NCBI RefSeq assembly: GCF_029626035.1 | Contig: NZ_JARUBE010000003.1 | Location: 3,038,001-3,102,000 of the forward strand | DNA from: Micromonospora sp. WMMD980 | GTDB taxonomy: Bacteria > Actinomycetota > Actinomycetes > Mycobacteriales > Micromonosporaceae | Reading direction: 5' to 3' | Length of the DNA stretch: 64,000 nt | Shown: positions 24,232 through 31,983 of the stretch, piece by piece | Layout: each line of letters begins with the position of its first letter | Numbering within the stretch: the first letter of the stretch is position 1 | The notes under the pieces: model-generated | The model's input: the letters and a program-made list of their open reading frames with translations, nothing else | The model's database searches: none | Told to the model about the DNA's origin: nothing | Translations under genes and position numbers: made by a program

Positions 24232-25022
24232 GAGTTCACAACTTCCTTCATCAGCTCGATTGACTGGCGGCGGGGTAGGGCCTCGTTGCGGACCGTCTCC
24301 CACCTTGACATCAGAGTATCCACATCGGCGGGTTTCTCGACGACCACCCCGCCAAGCTGGTTCTCCATCTCCCCTAGCCACGTGTGCTCGGGCGAGCGCG
24401 CGAGGCTGAAGGGCCCGGTCAAGCCGACGTGCATGCTGATGTCGTCTGGCAGCACGTGCACACTGATGTTCGGTCGTTCGGCGAGCGCAATCAAGTGCTT
24501 TATCTGGCCGGCCATGACGTGCCGGAAGTCTTCCCGCGCCCGGCGTAGCACCGCCTCGGCGATGACCGCGATGAACTGCGGCGCGTTGCCCCCGGTCAGG
24601 ATCGCTTGCCGCTCCATCCGGTCGGCAAGCCTACGGTCGACCTCTTCTTCGCTGAGGGTGTCGTCGCACCGGATGACGGCTCGGGCGTAGTCCTCCGTCT
24701 GTAGCAGGCCGGGGACGAGCGACGGTTGCCAGCATCGGAGCTGCGTCGCGGCGCGCTCCGCATCCAACCAGGGCAGGAACCACGACGGCACGCCCAGCTT
24801 CTCCACCAGGCGCTCATACATGCCCCCGTTGTTGAGCGCTCTGTCGCCGCCCTTGATGAAGTCCATGGTGAGGGCGCGCGTGCCGCCCTCCACGGCGCTG
24901 ACGTGCGACGCGCTGAAGCCTGCGGCCCGCCCGAACGCTTCTTGCGTCATCCCGGCGGCACCCCGGGCCCGGCGGATCTCGCTGACGATGAACAGCGCGA
25001 GCGGGTGCGGCAAGTCAGCCAT
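24222..25022 (-). CDS. XRE regulator with DUF5753 (Scr1-like)
   Basis: 266 aa. N-terminal helix-turn-helix at about 20-75 (RRARGAAGMTQEAFGRAAGF, then SASHVSAVEGG), followed by the ~180-residue DUF5753 domain (LLQTEDYARAVIRCDD, RMERQAIL, LIALAERPNISVHVLPDDI). It is the only gene pair on the - strand of the prophage and lies opposite the early genes, where a lysogeny repressor would be expected. The pair also exists in many copies on actinomycete chromosomes, so it may be cargo rather than the immunity repressor. Confidence 0.88.
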   Translation of the reverse strand: MADLPHPLALFIVSEIRRARGAAGMTQEAFGRAAGFSASHVSAVEGGTRALTMDFIKGGDRALNNGGMYERLVEKLGVPSWFLPWLDAERAATQLRCWQPSLVPGLLQTEDYARAVIRCDDTLSEEEVDRRLADRMERQAILTGGNAPQFIAVIAEAVLRRAREDFRHVMAGQIKHLIALAERPNISVHVLPDDISMHVGLTGPFSLARSPEHTWLGEMENQLGGVVVEKPADVDTLMSRWETVRNEALPRRQSIELMKEVVNSWT

Positions 25023-25252
25023 CAGCGGTCCCCAAACCTTGAGATCAACTATTCACGCCTCTACAGGTCGGCGACTCGGCCGCCCGGTCCTGCCCACCTG
25101 CGCGAAGGGCCTTCCGAGGGTAGCGACATCCACACCAGAGTGTCACTAACGGAACCGCTTGCGGAGTACGCGCCGGGGGCGGAACCGAGCGGAGCCGTCT
25201 CGGGAAGGGGCGGGGCGGCTCCGCTTTCTCACCGACACGAAGGAGGCCAGCC

Positions 25253-25429
25253 GTGCGACTTCGGTTCTGGCGCTGTGACCCCGATTCGCCGAAGCCCGGC
25301 CCGCGCCCAGCACCGCAGCGCCCGGCGTGGGCGACCGAACCCACCGGATTCTTCCGGCCGCTGAACAACGGCCGCGCGGGCAACCTGACGCCGGCCCAGA
25401 CGTTCCGGGCGAACGGGGGCCGGTGGTGA
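25253..25429 (+). CDS. Small basic protein upstream of Cys-rich gene
   Basis: 58 aa from the GTG at 25253 after AAGGAGGCCAGCC. Begins VRLRFWRCDPDSPKPGPRPA and ends TFRANGGRW. Pro/Arg-rich, no known domain. The stop overlaps the next start (GTGA), so the two are coupled. The strong ribosome-binding site and overlap support it as real. Confidence 0.6.
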   Translation: MRLRFWRCDPDSPKPGPRPAPQRPAWATEPTGFFRPLNNGRAGNLTPAQTFRANGGRW

Positions 25430-25761
25430 TCTCGTCCATGCTTCCGTTTCCGTCCGCAGGCCCCACCCCGAACCGGCCCCGCTACCGCACTGAGACGGCC
25501 TTGCCGCACACACCGATGCGTCCGGGGTGGGCGTGCCGGTCATGCGGCAACCCGTGGCCGTGCGCAGACGCCCGCCTTCTGCTCCGCGTCGAGTACGAGG
25601 ACAACCCGCCCGGCCTGTCGATCTACCTGGCTGGCCTCATGTTCGAGGCAATGCGGGACCTGTATCACCTGAACCCGCACGACGGGCTGAGCCCGCCCGA
25701 GATGTTCGAACGCTTCGTGGCGTGGGGCCCGTTCCGGCGTTCGATCGTGGGCCGGTCCTGA
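25426..25761 (+). CDS. Cys-motif small protein found with XRE/DUF397
   Basis: 111 aa from the GTG at 25426. It contains RPGWACRSCGNPWPCADARL, a CxxCxxxxxC cluster that could hold a metal, then LRVEYEDNPPGLSIYLAGLM and MRDLYHLNP. Similar small proteins accompany XRE/DUF397 genes in Streptomyces and relatives and are often labelled flavin reductase without evidence. Divergent from the XRE gene, it completes a host-like four-gene accessory module. Confidence 0.65.
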   Translation: MISSMLPFPSAGPTPNRPRYRTETALPHTPMRPGWACRSCGNPWPCADARLLLRVEYEDNPPGLSIYLAGLMFEAMRDLYHLNPHDGLSPPEMFERFVAWGPFRRSIVGRS

Positions 25762-25885
25762 TGGCGCGGCCGATCCCGCCGAGGGAGCGCGGGCCGCCCG
25801 TGGAGCCTGAACCGCGCACGCAGGCTCCCAGGCTTCTCCCGTCGCGTTTCAACAACCCCCAACCCGTCTCGGTTAGGAGACGCAC

Positions 25886-26284
25886 ATGACTCCCACGAAC
25901 CTCCGTAAGAAGATCGTCGCCGCAGGCGCGACGCTCGCCCTGTCGGCCGCCGGGATCGCCGCGACCGCCCAGCCGGCGGCGGCGCAGCCCTCCGTCACGC
26001 CGGGAAGCACCGTCGCCGGCATGACCTACACCGCCGGAGTGCTCAGCGGCTCGGGCACCACGAACGGTTGGAGCAAGGGCCACATCTACATCCACGGCTA
26101 CCGCTACCAGCCGAACGGCGCGCTCGACGGCCAGTACGACAACGACTGCACCAACAGCACGTACTGCACCCTGCCCACGTGGGCCTTCTGCCCGGTCGTT
26201 CCGGGCACCTGGCGGTGGGTCGTGCGCGGCAGCGGACCGGGCGGCAGCGCCTCGGACAGCAGCTACGCTGTCGTCGTCTTCTGA
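25886..26284 (+). CDS. Secreted small protein (prophage cargo)
   Basis: 132 aa. Clear Sec signal: basic NLRKK, hydrophobic core AAGATLALSAAGIAA, and cleavage near AQPAAAQPS. The mature ~97 residues are aromatic and Gly/Ser-rich with three Cys (DNDCTNSTYCTLPTWAFC), no lipobox. The start is supported by GGTTAGGAGACGCAC. It probably acts outside the membrane of the lysogen; superinfection exclusion is one possibility but there is no homology to show it. Confidence 0.7.
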   Translation: MTPTNLRKKIVAAGATLALSAAGIAATAQPAAAQPSVTPGSTVAGMTYTAGVLSGSGTTNGWSKGHIYIHGYRYQPNGALDGQYDNDCTNSTYCTLPTWAFCPVVPGTWRWVVRGSGPGGSASDSSYAVVVF

Positions 26285-26306
26285 GGTCAGCCGGCAGGAG
26301 TAGAGC

Positions 26307-26765
26307 ATGACGCAGGTACCCCGGGTCAGCTTCACAGTGTGGGACGTGGACGAGGCTTCACCACTGCCGCCGGAGGTCTCGACCATCCGAGTTCACGCGG
26401 TCACCGTCGCCGTCGGGCTGACTCGGGGTGCCGACCCCGGCGAGGGGGCCGGCGTCACCGTCTGGTCCTTCGCTCCGCGCACGTCCGACGAGTACCCCGG
26501 CTGGTTGAAGCATCACGCGGCGATGGCCTTCGTGGCTCCGTACGCTGCCGCACTGGGTGTCAGTCAGCATGAGGCGTCCGACAGGGTCAACGTCGCCATG
26601 CGTGAAGGCGAGCCCACCACTCTCACCGTCGACGGCGCACCCGTGACCGCCGCCGTCTACCGGCTTCATGGCGATTGGCGGGTGACAGCGTCGACGGAGC
26701 CGGGCGTGCCCCTGGCCGTCGCGTCCAGTGGGCGCGAGCATCCGGCGTCCTTCCGCGCTACCTGA
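26307..26765 (+). CDS. Hypothetical protein, possibly linked to the secreted protein
   Basis: 152 aa, starting 22 bp after the secreted-protein gene and ending before a strong terminator, so the two form one unit. It has no membrane segment or signal. Notable segments are PEVSTIRVHAVTVAVGLTRG and AAVYRLHGDWRVTAS, suggesting alternating strands. Not recognised. Confidence 0.55.
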   Translation: MTQVPRVSFTVWDVDEASPLPPEVSTIRVHAVTVAVGLTRGADPGEGAGVTVWSFAPRTSDEYPGWLKHHAAMAFVAPYAAALGVSQHEASDRVNVAMREGEPTTLTVDGAPVTAAVYRLHGDWRVTASTEPGVPLAVASSGREHPASFRAT

Positions 26766-26782
26766 TCCACCCCTAACAGACC

Positions 26783-26838
26783 GCCCGCCCTGGGCCCGTC
26801 TCCTTCCCCCGTGGGAGACGACCCGGGGCGGGCTTCGT
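26783..26838 (+). terminator. Strong rho-independent terminator
   Basis: A long stem of about 20 bp (26783-26803 with 26813-26833, GTCTCC pairing with GGGAGAC at the loop) followed by TTCGTTTT. It separates the cargo genes from the early operon. Confidence 0.85.
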
Positions 26839-26845
26839 TTTGCCC

Positions 26846-26873
26846 TGAACACCTCGGGTGCCGCTGGCCGACT
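26846..26873 (+). promoter_or_regulatory. ECF-like promoter, site A (early operon)
   Basis: TGAACA-N13-TGGCCGACT, directly after the terminator and 41 bp before the ATG at 26914. Matches sites B, C, D, E and H at all 15 fixed positions. Confidence 0.7.
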
Positions 26874-26913
26874 GGCTTGATGTCCAAGCCACATCGGCCC
26901 GAGGAGGCCCCCC

Positions 26914-27177
26914 ATGCTGAAGCCCGCTACCGCCGCGCTGGTCGAGCGTATGCACGAGGCGAACGCCGCCGACCACCCCTTCGTGAACGAGCCGGGCCTG
27001 ACGCTGGCGCAGCACGAGGCCACCGCGAAGGCTCTGCACGACCTGGCGGACGCCCTGGCCGTGCTGGGCACCGACCGCCGCAGCGCCGCCCGGTTCTGCG
27101 GCATGTTGGACGCCATCGCGAGCGCGGCCACGTACGCCGCCGTTCAGGACGCCATCGCCGGGGCCGGTGACAACTGA
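26914..27177 (+). CDS. Early hypothetical protein 1
   Basis: 87 aa after CGAGGAGGCCCCCC. Largely helical and alanine-rich (EATAKALHDLADALAVLGTD), one Cys, no known family. First gene of a chain of eight overlapping small genes driven from site A. Confidence 0.65.
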   Translation: MLKPATAALVERMHEANAADHPFVNEPGLTLAQHEATAKALHDLADALAVLGTDRRSAARFCGMLDAIASAATYAAVQDAIAGAGDN

Positions 27178-27455
27178 TGCGCCTTGCTCAACTGGACATC
27201 GCCGACGAGTTCGACGGCGACGACGACCTGCGCATCACGCCGGACGGCCGCTACAACGTCTATCTACACCGCGACGAGGTCCGCGAGCTGCGCGACCACC
27301 TCTCCGGGCTACTCGGCGAGGCTCCCCCTGTCGCCCCGAAGGCGCTCGCGGATGCGGTCCGGCGGGTGGGCGACGAGATGCTGACCGAGGGCAACGCGCT
27401 TGCCGCCCGGCCGTTCGTCCGGCTGGCCGCGCTGCTCGACGAGGGTCGCCTGTGA
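27177..27455 (+). CDS. Early hypothetical protein 2
   Basis: 92 aa; its ATG overlaps the previous stop by one base (TGATG). Contains LDIADEFDGDDDLRITPDGR then YNVYLHRDEVRELRDHLSGL, a compact acidic alpha/beta protein. Unrecognised. Confidence 0.65.
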   Translation: MRLAQLDIADEFDGDDDLRITPDGRYNVYLHRDEVRELRDHLSGLLGEAPPVAPKALADAVRRVGDEMLTEGNALAARPFVRLAALLDEGRL

Positions 27456-27577
27456 TCGCCCGCGTGATGCGCGCCGTCGTGGTCGCCCTGGTCGCGAGTT
27501 TCACTCTCGCGGCGGTGCTGCTCGCCATGGCCGCCGCCTGGATCGCCGTCTTCGAGCTGTCCGGGGGTGCCGCATGA
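27452..27577 (+). CDS. Early 41-aa membrane peptide
   Basis: GTG at 27452 overlaps the previous stop (GTGA). It is one hydrophobic helix (VVVALVASFTLAAVLLAMAA) with an Arg-containing N-terminus and a short acidic/aromatic C-terminal part. Small enough to be missed by gene finders; overlap at both ends supports it. Confidence 0.6.
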   Translation: MIARVMRAVVVALVASFTLAAVLLAMAAAWIAVFELSGGAA

Positions 27578-28011
27578 CGCCTGATGAAGCCCTGATCCGT
27601 GGTCGCGAGTACGTCGCAGAGGTCGCGAAGCTCACCGACGAGCCCGCGTCGCCCGACAAGCTCGCTGACGTGGCGCTGAGCGTGGCCGCGTTCCTGGTCG
27701 AGTACGGCGAGCCCGAGGCGGACGACGAGGCCCCGGCGCAGCTCGATATCAGCGAGGCCATGCCCGCCGGCCCTGCCCGCCGGGTGATGTGCAGCGCGAC
27801 GCCCGGGGACTTCGCCTACGTCCGGTCGGGCCGCGTCGGTGCCCGCCCGTTCGTGCACGTCGAGGTGCACAGCGATGGCGAGTTGGCGGCCGTGGCCCTG
27901 GCGCTGGCCGAGGCTCGCGCGTACGCCGCCGGCATCCTGGACGCCTGCGACGAGGCCGAAGGCGGGTCGCCGCTGCTGGTTTTCCAGCCTCGCCAGGAGG
28001 CCGCGGAGTGA
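27574..28011 (+). CDS. Early hypothetical protein 3
   Basis: 145 aa, ATGA overlap with the preceding gene. An acidic N-terminal helical part (VADVALSVAAFLVEYGE-like; actual LADVALSVAAFLVEYGE) is followed by a segment with RRVMCSATPGDFAYVRSGRV and ARPFVHVEVHSDGELAAVAL. No domain recognised. Confidence 0.6.
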   Translation: MTPDEALIRGREYVAEVAKLTDEPASPDKLADVALSVAAFLVEYGEPEADDEAPAQLDISEAMPAGPARRVMCSATPGDFAYVRSGRVGARPFVHVEVHSDGELAAVALALAEARAYAAGILDACDEAEGGSPLLVFQPRQEAAE

Positions 28012-28340
28012 CGGCCCCGGACCCGCGTGAGGCCCGCCTACCGAGGTGGGTTCAGGACAAGCTCGTGAGCCTGCGCCGACGAGTTGCAGATGCCGAGGCC
28101 GAGCGAGACGCGGCCCGTCTCGCGACCGACCCAGAGGCGTCGTCGGCGGTGCTCGACCAGTACGCCGACATCCCGATCGGCTTGGGCCGGCACGCCCGCG
28201 TCACGTTCAAGCTGGCCGACCTGAACGTGACCATCTACCGCGATGACTGGGGCGCCCTTCAGGTCATGGGCAATCAGCCGTTCGCCGTCCACCCTTCCGC
28301 CTCCAACACCGTCGAGATCGCCCCGAGGAGTTCTGAGTGA
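28008..28340 (+). CDS. Early hypothetical protein 4
   Basis: 110 aa, GTGA overlap. Begins with a basic helix carrying heptads (LRRRVADAEAERDAARLA), then a strand-rich half (ARVTFKLADLNVTIYRDDWG). Possibly a small coiled-coil dimer; unrecognised. Confidence 0.6.
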   Translation: MTAPDPREARLPRWVQDKLVSLRRRVADAEAERDAARLATDPEASSAVLDQYADIPIGLGRHARVTFKLADLNVTIYRDDWGALQVMGNQPFAVHPSASNTVEIAPRSSE

Positions 28341-28558
28341 GCAAGGTCGCCGCCGTCATCGGTTCCGCTGTCGCCCTGGTCGTCGCCGCGCTGCTGCGAG
28401 TCGCCCTGGTCGCCTTCGTCTTCATGGTCGCCGTCGGGGTGGTCCACGCGCAGTGGCTCACCGACATGCCGACCATCGGCTACGTCGGCGCGCTGGGCGT
28501 CTCGCTGGCGCTCATGCTGGTCCGGGTGGTCTTCGCCACCGGGACGGACGACAAGTGA
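28337..28558 (+). CDS. Early two-helix membrane protein
   Basis: 73 aa, GTGA overlap. Two hydrophobic helices (VIGSAVALVVAALLRVALVA and IGYVGALGVSLALMLVRVVF) with a short polar loop. Could alter the membrane early in infection, for example by excluding other phages; no homology to confirm. Confidence 0.6.
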   Translation: MSKVAAVIGSAVALVVAALLRVALVAFVFMVAVGVVHAQWLTDMPTIGYVGALGVSLALMLVRVVFATGTDDK

Positions 28559-28767
28559 CTACCTGCGCCTGCGGCGTGGCCTGGACGGGCCTGAGCATCG
28601 CGCACTGCGGCACGTGTCACTGCACCTTCAGCGCCGTCTCGACGTTCGACCGGCACCGCACCGGAAACGTCAACACCCGGCGCTGCGTCCCGCCCGAGTC
28701 GGTCGGGCTGGCCCGCAACCGGCACGGCGTCTACCGGACACCGTCGGACCTGGAGCCGGTTTCGTGA
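28555..28767 (+). CDS. FDXHR-type putative zinc-binding protein
   Basis: 70 aa, GTGA overlap. Contains CACG...HCGTCHCTFS, then FDRHRTGN and a further Cys (TRRCVPP), the FDxHR motif of a small phage zinc-binding family. Probably nucleic-acid-binding; role unknown. Confidence 0.75.
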   Translation: MTTCACGVAWTGLSIAHCGTCHCTFSAVSTFDRHRTGNVNTRRCVPPESVGLARNRHGVYRTPSDLEPVS

Positions 28768-29018
28768 CGGACCCGCTCGCCGAGCTGGCCGCCGAGGTCG
28801 CCGAGCGGTACGCCCTGGACCCGGCCGACTTCGCCGACCGCGTCCGCCGCCAGCTCGCCCGGCGTATCGCTCGGGGCCGGCTCCCGTACAAGGCGTGCGG
28901 GGTGTGCCGCCGCGACCTGCCGGCGCGGGCGTTCGCCGAGCGACCAGACCGGCCCGACGGCCTTCGCTCCGTGTGCCGTGCGTGTGCTGCGTCCCGCGAC
29001 CAGGGCCGCGAGCGGTAG
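28764..29018 (+). CDS. Small zinc-finger-like protein
   Basis: 84 aa, GTGA overlap. A helical acidic N-terminus is followed by a Cys4 cluster (KACGVCRRDLPARAF ... VCRACAASRDQG) of the CxxC...CxxC type seen in phage proteins near HNH endonucleases. Last gene of the early chain. Probably binds DNA. Confidence 0.7.
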   Translation: MTDPLAELAAEVAERYALDPADFADRVRRQLARRIARGRLPYKACGVCRRDLPARAFAERPDRPDGLRSVCRACAASRDQGRER

Positions 29019-29060
29019 CGCGGTACCAAGCTGGCCGACTTGTTAGGTGTAGGGAGAGAC

Positions 29061-29072
29061 GCGTTTACACGC
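29061..29072. promoter_or_regulatory. 12-bp operator-like site GCGTTTACACGC
   Basis: Exact copy of the 12-bp class, between the early operon and the HNH gene. The adjacent TGGCCGACT at 29032-29040 matches the right half of the ECF-like promoter but lacks the TGAACA box (CGGTAG at that position). Confidence 0.6.
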
Positions 29073-29195
29073 GCTCTCACCCGCACCCGCTGCTAGCCCC
29101 GTTACCTACGACCGGTGTGCCCCTGGGGACCGGCTAGGTAGCGGGGCTGTATGCGTTGAACGCCTCGGGCGCTGCGCCACCGAGGCTCTGACCTG

Positions 29196-29247
29196 ACGCC
29201 CCGGGCGTGCGCTCCCGATTCGGTCGAGTGCCCCCGGGGCGTTCTTC
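29196..29247 (+). terminator. Terminator before HNH gene
   Basis: ACGCCCCGGG pairs with CCCGGGGCGT around a 27-nt loop, followed by TCTT. The 29019-29258 gap also holds a small hairpin (GCCTCGG/CCGAGGC) and the 12-bp site; I see no gene in it. Confidence 0.6.
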
Positions 29248-29258
29248 GTACCCGGGGG

Positions 29259-29567
29259 GTGGTTGCTGTGGCATGGGAGGGCTCAGACCGCAGTGCCCGC
29301 CTCCCCTCCGACTGGGCAGTACGACGCCTGCGCATCCTGCGCCGTGACGCGTACCGCTGTCAGGTACCGCTCGAATCTGGCCCGCGCTGCCTCGCGCCCG
29401 CTGGCGAGGTCGACCACATCGAGCGTGGCGACAACCACGAACCCGAGAACCTGCGCGCCATCTGTCGCTGGCACCACGGCAAGAAGACAGCGGCCGAGGG
29501 CAACGCCGCACGCCGGCCTGCCGCGTCGCGCCGTCGTCCGCCCGAGCAGCATCCCGGATCGCTCTGA
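29259..29567 (+). CDS. HNH endonuclease
   Basis: 102 aa starting with GTG. Motif VDHIERGDNHEPENLRAICR followed by WHHGKKT gives the D-H...N...H catalytic set; one Cys pair (RCQV, RCLAP) may bind structural zinc. In cos-type phages a small HNH protein next to the terminase genes is needed for packaging-end cleavage, and this gene is just upstream of TerS and TerL. The role here is inferred from position. Confidence 0.85.
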   Translation: MVAVAWEGSDRSARLPSDWAVRRLRILRRDAYRCQVPLESGPRCLAPAGEVDHIERGDNHEPENLRAICRWHHGKKTAAEGNAARRPAASRRRPPEQHPGSL

Positions 29568-29883
29568 TCTCACGGACGGTGACTGCCGATCGAGCCGCGA
29601 GGGGTGGGGGAGGGCCCCCGGCCCGCCGGCCCCGACACCGGGAAGGCATAGCGCCTCCCTGTGCGTACGGGCAGTGAGGTCACAACGACCCGCATCGATA
29701 TCGCGCACCGTAACCACCCCGGGAAGACCCCGCGCGCCTCGCTTCGACCACTGGGAAACCGCACGGCCGGCCGACCCGGCGCAGCGGGACGAATCACCGA
29801 CCGGGGTGAGAGGTGCGTTCCCGCCGAGGTGGGAGAGGCGCGCGCCCCATCTCCGTTTACACGCCCTGAGAGGAGGTCCCGCC
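29568..29883. other. 316-bp non-coding interval, candidate cos region
   Basis: There is no convincing gene between the HNH and TerS genes. The interval has G/C tracts (GGGGTGGGGGAGGGCCCCC at about 29600), several short hairpins and a 12-bp operator-like site (29853-29864, CCGTTTACACGC). The setting between an HNH gene and the small terminase is where cos sites lie in many actinophages. Direct proof would need virion end sequences. Confidence 0.35.
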
Positions 29884-30336
29884 ATGGCCCGAGGCACGAT
29901 GCACGCCCCGAAGCCCGACGGTCAACGCCGCCGCCGCAACGCCCCCGCCCACGGCGAGACCGTCCTTCCCCGCGATGGCGAGCTGCGCGGCCCCGAGCTG
30001 GCCGAGCTGACCGGCGGTCGGGCCTTCAGTGACGGCGTGCTCGCTTGGTATGACGTGTGGCGGCGCTCGCCGCAGGCTGCCGTCTTCGAAATGACCGACT
30101 GGCTTCGCCTGGCGCTGCTGGCGCCCATCGTCGAGGGCTACCTGAAGCGTCCCTCGGCCGCCGCGCTCTCCGAGATCCGCATGAACGAAGAGCGGCTTGG
30201 GGCGACGGTGGTAGACCGGATGCGCGCCCGGATGCGCGTCGAGGATGACGACCTGGACGAGGGCGACGAGGGCCTGCCGGCCGGCGTGACGAGCCTGGAC
30301 GAGCGGCGCGGCGACATCCGCCGCCGGCTCGCGTGA
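29884..30336 (+). CDS. Terminase small subunit (probable)
   Basis: 150 aa from the ATG at 29884 after GAGAGGAGGTCCCGCC. Basic N-terminal ~25 residues, then GRAFSDGVLAWYDVWRRSPQ and MTDWLRLALLAPIVEGYL, and an acidic C-terminus. It overlaps TerL by GTGA. Sequence identity to TerS families is weak, so the call rests on position, size and the charged N-terminus that would bind DNA. Confidence 0.7.
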   Translation: MARGTMHAPKPDGQRRRRNAPAHGETVLPRDGELRGPELAELTGGRAFSDGVLAWYDVWRRSPQAAVFEMTDWLRLALLAPIVEGYLKRPSAAALSEIRMNEERLGATVVDRMRARMRVEDDDLDEGDEGLPAGVTSLDERRGDIRRRLA

Positions 30337-31957
30337 AGGCCGTAACCACGATCCCCACCTTCCCCATGGACGGGTCCGTGAAGACCCTCGGGTGGGGCGT
30401 CATCGACTGGATCGAGGGGTGGCTACTTCAGCCCGACGGCGAAGAGGCCGGCGACCCCTACCGCATGACGCGGGAGCAACTGAACTTCGTCCTCTGGTTC
30501 TACGCCGTGGACGACCGAGGCCGCTTCATCTACCGCCGCGCGGTGCTGAGGAGGGCGAAGGGCTGGGGAAAAGCCCGTTCCTCGGTGCCTTGTGTCTGGC
30601 TGAACTGTGCGGCCCGGTCAGATTCTCCCACTGGGACACCGAGGGTGAGCCCGTAGGCAAGCGCCATCCGGCCCCCTGGGTCGTGATTGCGGGCGTCTCC
30701 GAGCAGCAGACGGAAAACACCATGGCCGCCATCCGGTCCATGGTCGAGGAGTCCGACCTTCCCGCCGCGATGGGCTGGCCGAAGGACGCGATCGGTAAGA
30801 CGCGGATCTTGCTGCCAGGCGGCGGCAAGCTGCACCCGATCACCGCGTCTTCGAGCAGCCAAGAGGGCGCTCGGCCGAGCTTCGCCGTGATGGACGAGAC
30901 GCACCACTGGACAGCGTCCAACGGCGGGCACGCCCTCGCGAAGGTGATCCGGCGCAACCTCGCCAAGAGCCGCGACGGCATGGCCCGCGCGATCGAGACG
31001 ACCAACGCGCACGCCCCCGGTCAGGACACCGTCGCCGAGATTTCCTATCTCGCGTTCCTGTCGATGACCGAGAAGCGGACGCGCGGCAAGGGCCTGCTCT
31101 ACGACTCCCGCGAGGCCCCGGGGCATGTCGAGCTGGCCGACCGCGATCAGCTCATGGCCGGACTGGCTTGCGCCTACGGCGATTCGAGCTGGGTCGACTT
31201 GGAGCGCATCGCTGAGGAGGTCTACGACCCGGCGACGCCGCCGGAGGAGGCCCGGCGCTTCTATCTGAATCAGATCGTCGCGGCGGCCGATAGCTGGGTC
31301 GCCCCTCACGAGTACGACGCGAACCTGCGCGAAGACCTGGCCCCGCTCGCCGACGGCGACACGGTGACGCTCGGATTCGACGGAGGTCGTACGGACGACT
31401 CGTCCGCGCTGGTCGCGGTCCGCGTGTCCGACGGGGCCCCGTTCCTGCTCGGCCTCTGGGAGCGCCCGGAGGGCCCGGCGGGTCTGGGCTGGGAGGTCAA
31501 TCAGGACGCCGTCCGGGACATGGTCGACAACGCGTTTACACGCTTTGACGTGGTCGCGTTCTTCAGCGATGTCGCGCTCTGGGAAACGGACGTGGACCGC
31601 TGGCGCGAGCTGTACGGCGAGCGGCTGCTGATCAAGGCGACCACCCGGCACGCCGTGGCCTGGGACATGCGCGGCCACCAGGCCGACACAGTCCGGGCCG
31701 TCGAGGCGCTACACCGCGCGTTCATCGACGGCGAGGTGCCGCACAACGGCGACCAGGCGCTACGCCGACACGTCCTGAACGGCCGCCGCCGGCCGAACCG
31801 CTGGGGCGTGAGCTTCGGCAAGGAGACGCGCGAGAGCACGAAGAAGGTCGACGCCTTGGCCGCCTTGGTGCTGGCCCGCATGGCGCGAGGTCGCGTGCTC
31901 GGCGAAGGCGTGCTCTCCAAGCGCCGCAAGCGCACCGGCCGTCTGTACGGCTTCTGA
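30333..31957 (+). CDS. Terminase large subunit, joined across a -1 frameshift
   Basis: 541 aa if a -1 shift occurs at 30566-30572: 80 codons from the GTG at 30333, then 461 from the -1 frame. The shift falls exactly in the ATPase Walker A motif, RRAKGWGKS; without it the protein ends after 107 aa with KGWGKA and nonsense. Downstream are the Walker B-like FAVMDETHHW and the nuclease motif GFDGGRTDDSSALV. TerL powers DNA packaging and cuts genome ends. The shift may be programmed recoding, an inactivating deletion, or a sequence error. Confidence 0.85.
30566..30572 (+). other. Canonical -1 slippery heptamer in TerL
   Basis: In the zero frame the bases read TGG GGA AAA GCC, so G-GGA-AAA fits X-XXY-YYZ. 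After slipping, reading resumes AGC CCG TTC (Ser-Pro-Phe), restoring GKSPF. Confidence 0.7.
31532..31543. promoter_or_regulatory. 12-bp operator-like site inside TerL
   Basis: GCGTTTACACGC within codons for NAFTRFD. An exact copy inside coding sequence suggests selection for the site itself. Confidence 0.5.
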
Positions 31958-31983
31958 CCACTACCCGCCTTCGAGGAGGCCCC

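Noticed and set aside
29013..29040. A ninth promoter-like site (TGGCCGACT at 29032-29040)
   Set aside because: Only the right box matches; the left box is CGGTAG. Noted with the neighbouring 12-bp site but not counted.
29131..29190. tRNA-like hairpins between the early operon and HNH
   Set aside because: The stems do not form a cloverleaf with conserved D, anticodon and T-arm bases. I found no tRNA or rRNA in the window.
30392..30565. Independent upstream start for the second TerL frame
   Set aside because: The residues before GKSPF in that frame are Arg/Pro-rich nonsense, while the zero frame has a coherent TerL N-terminus.
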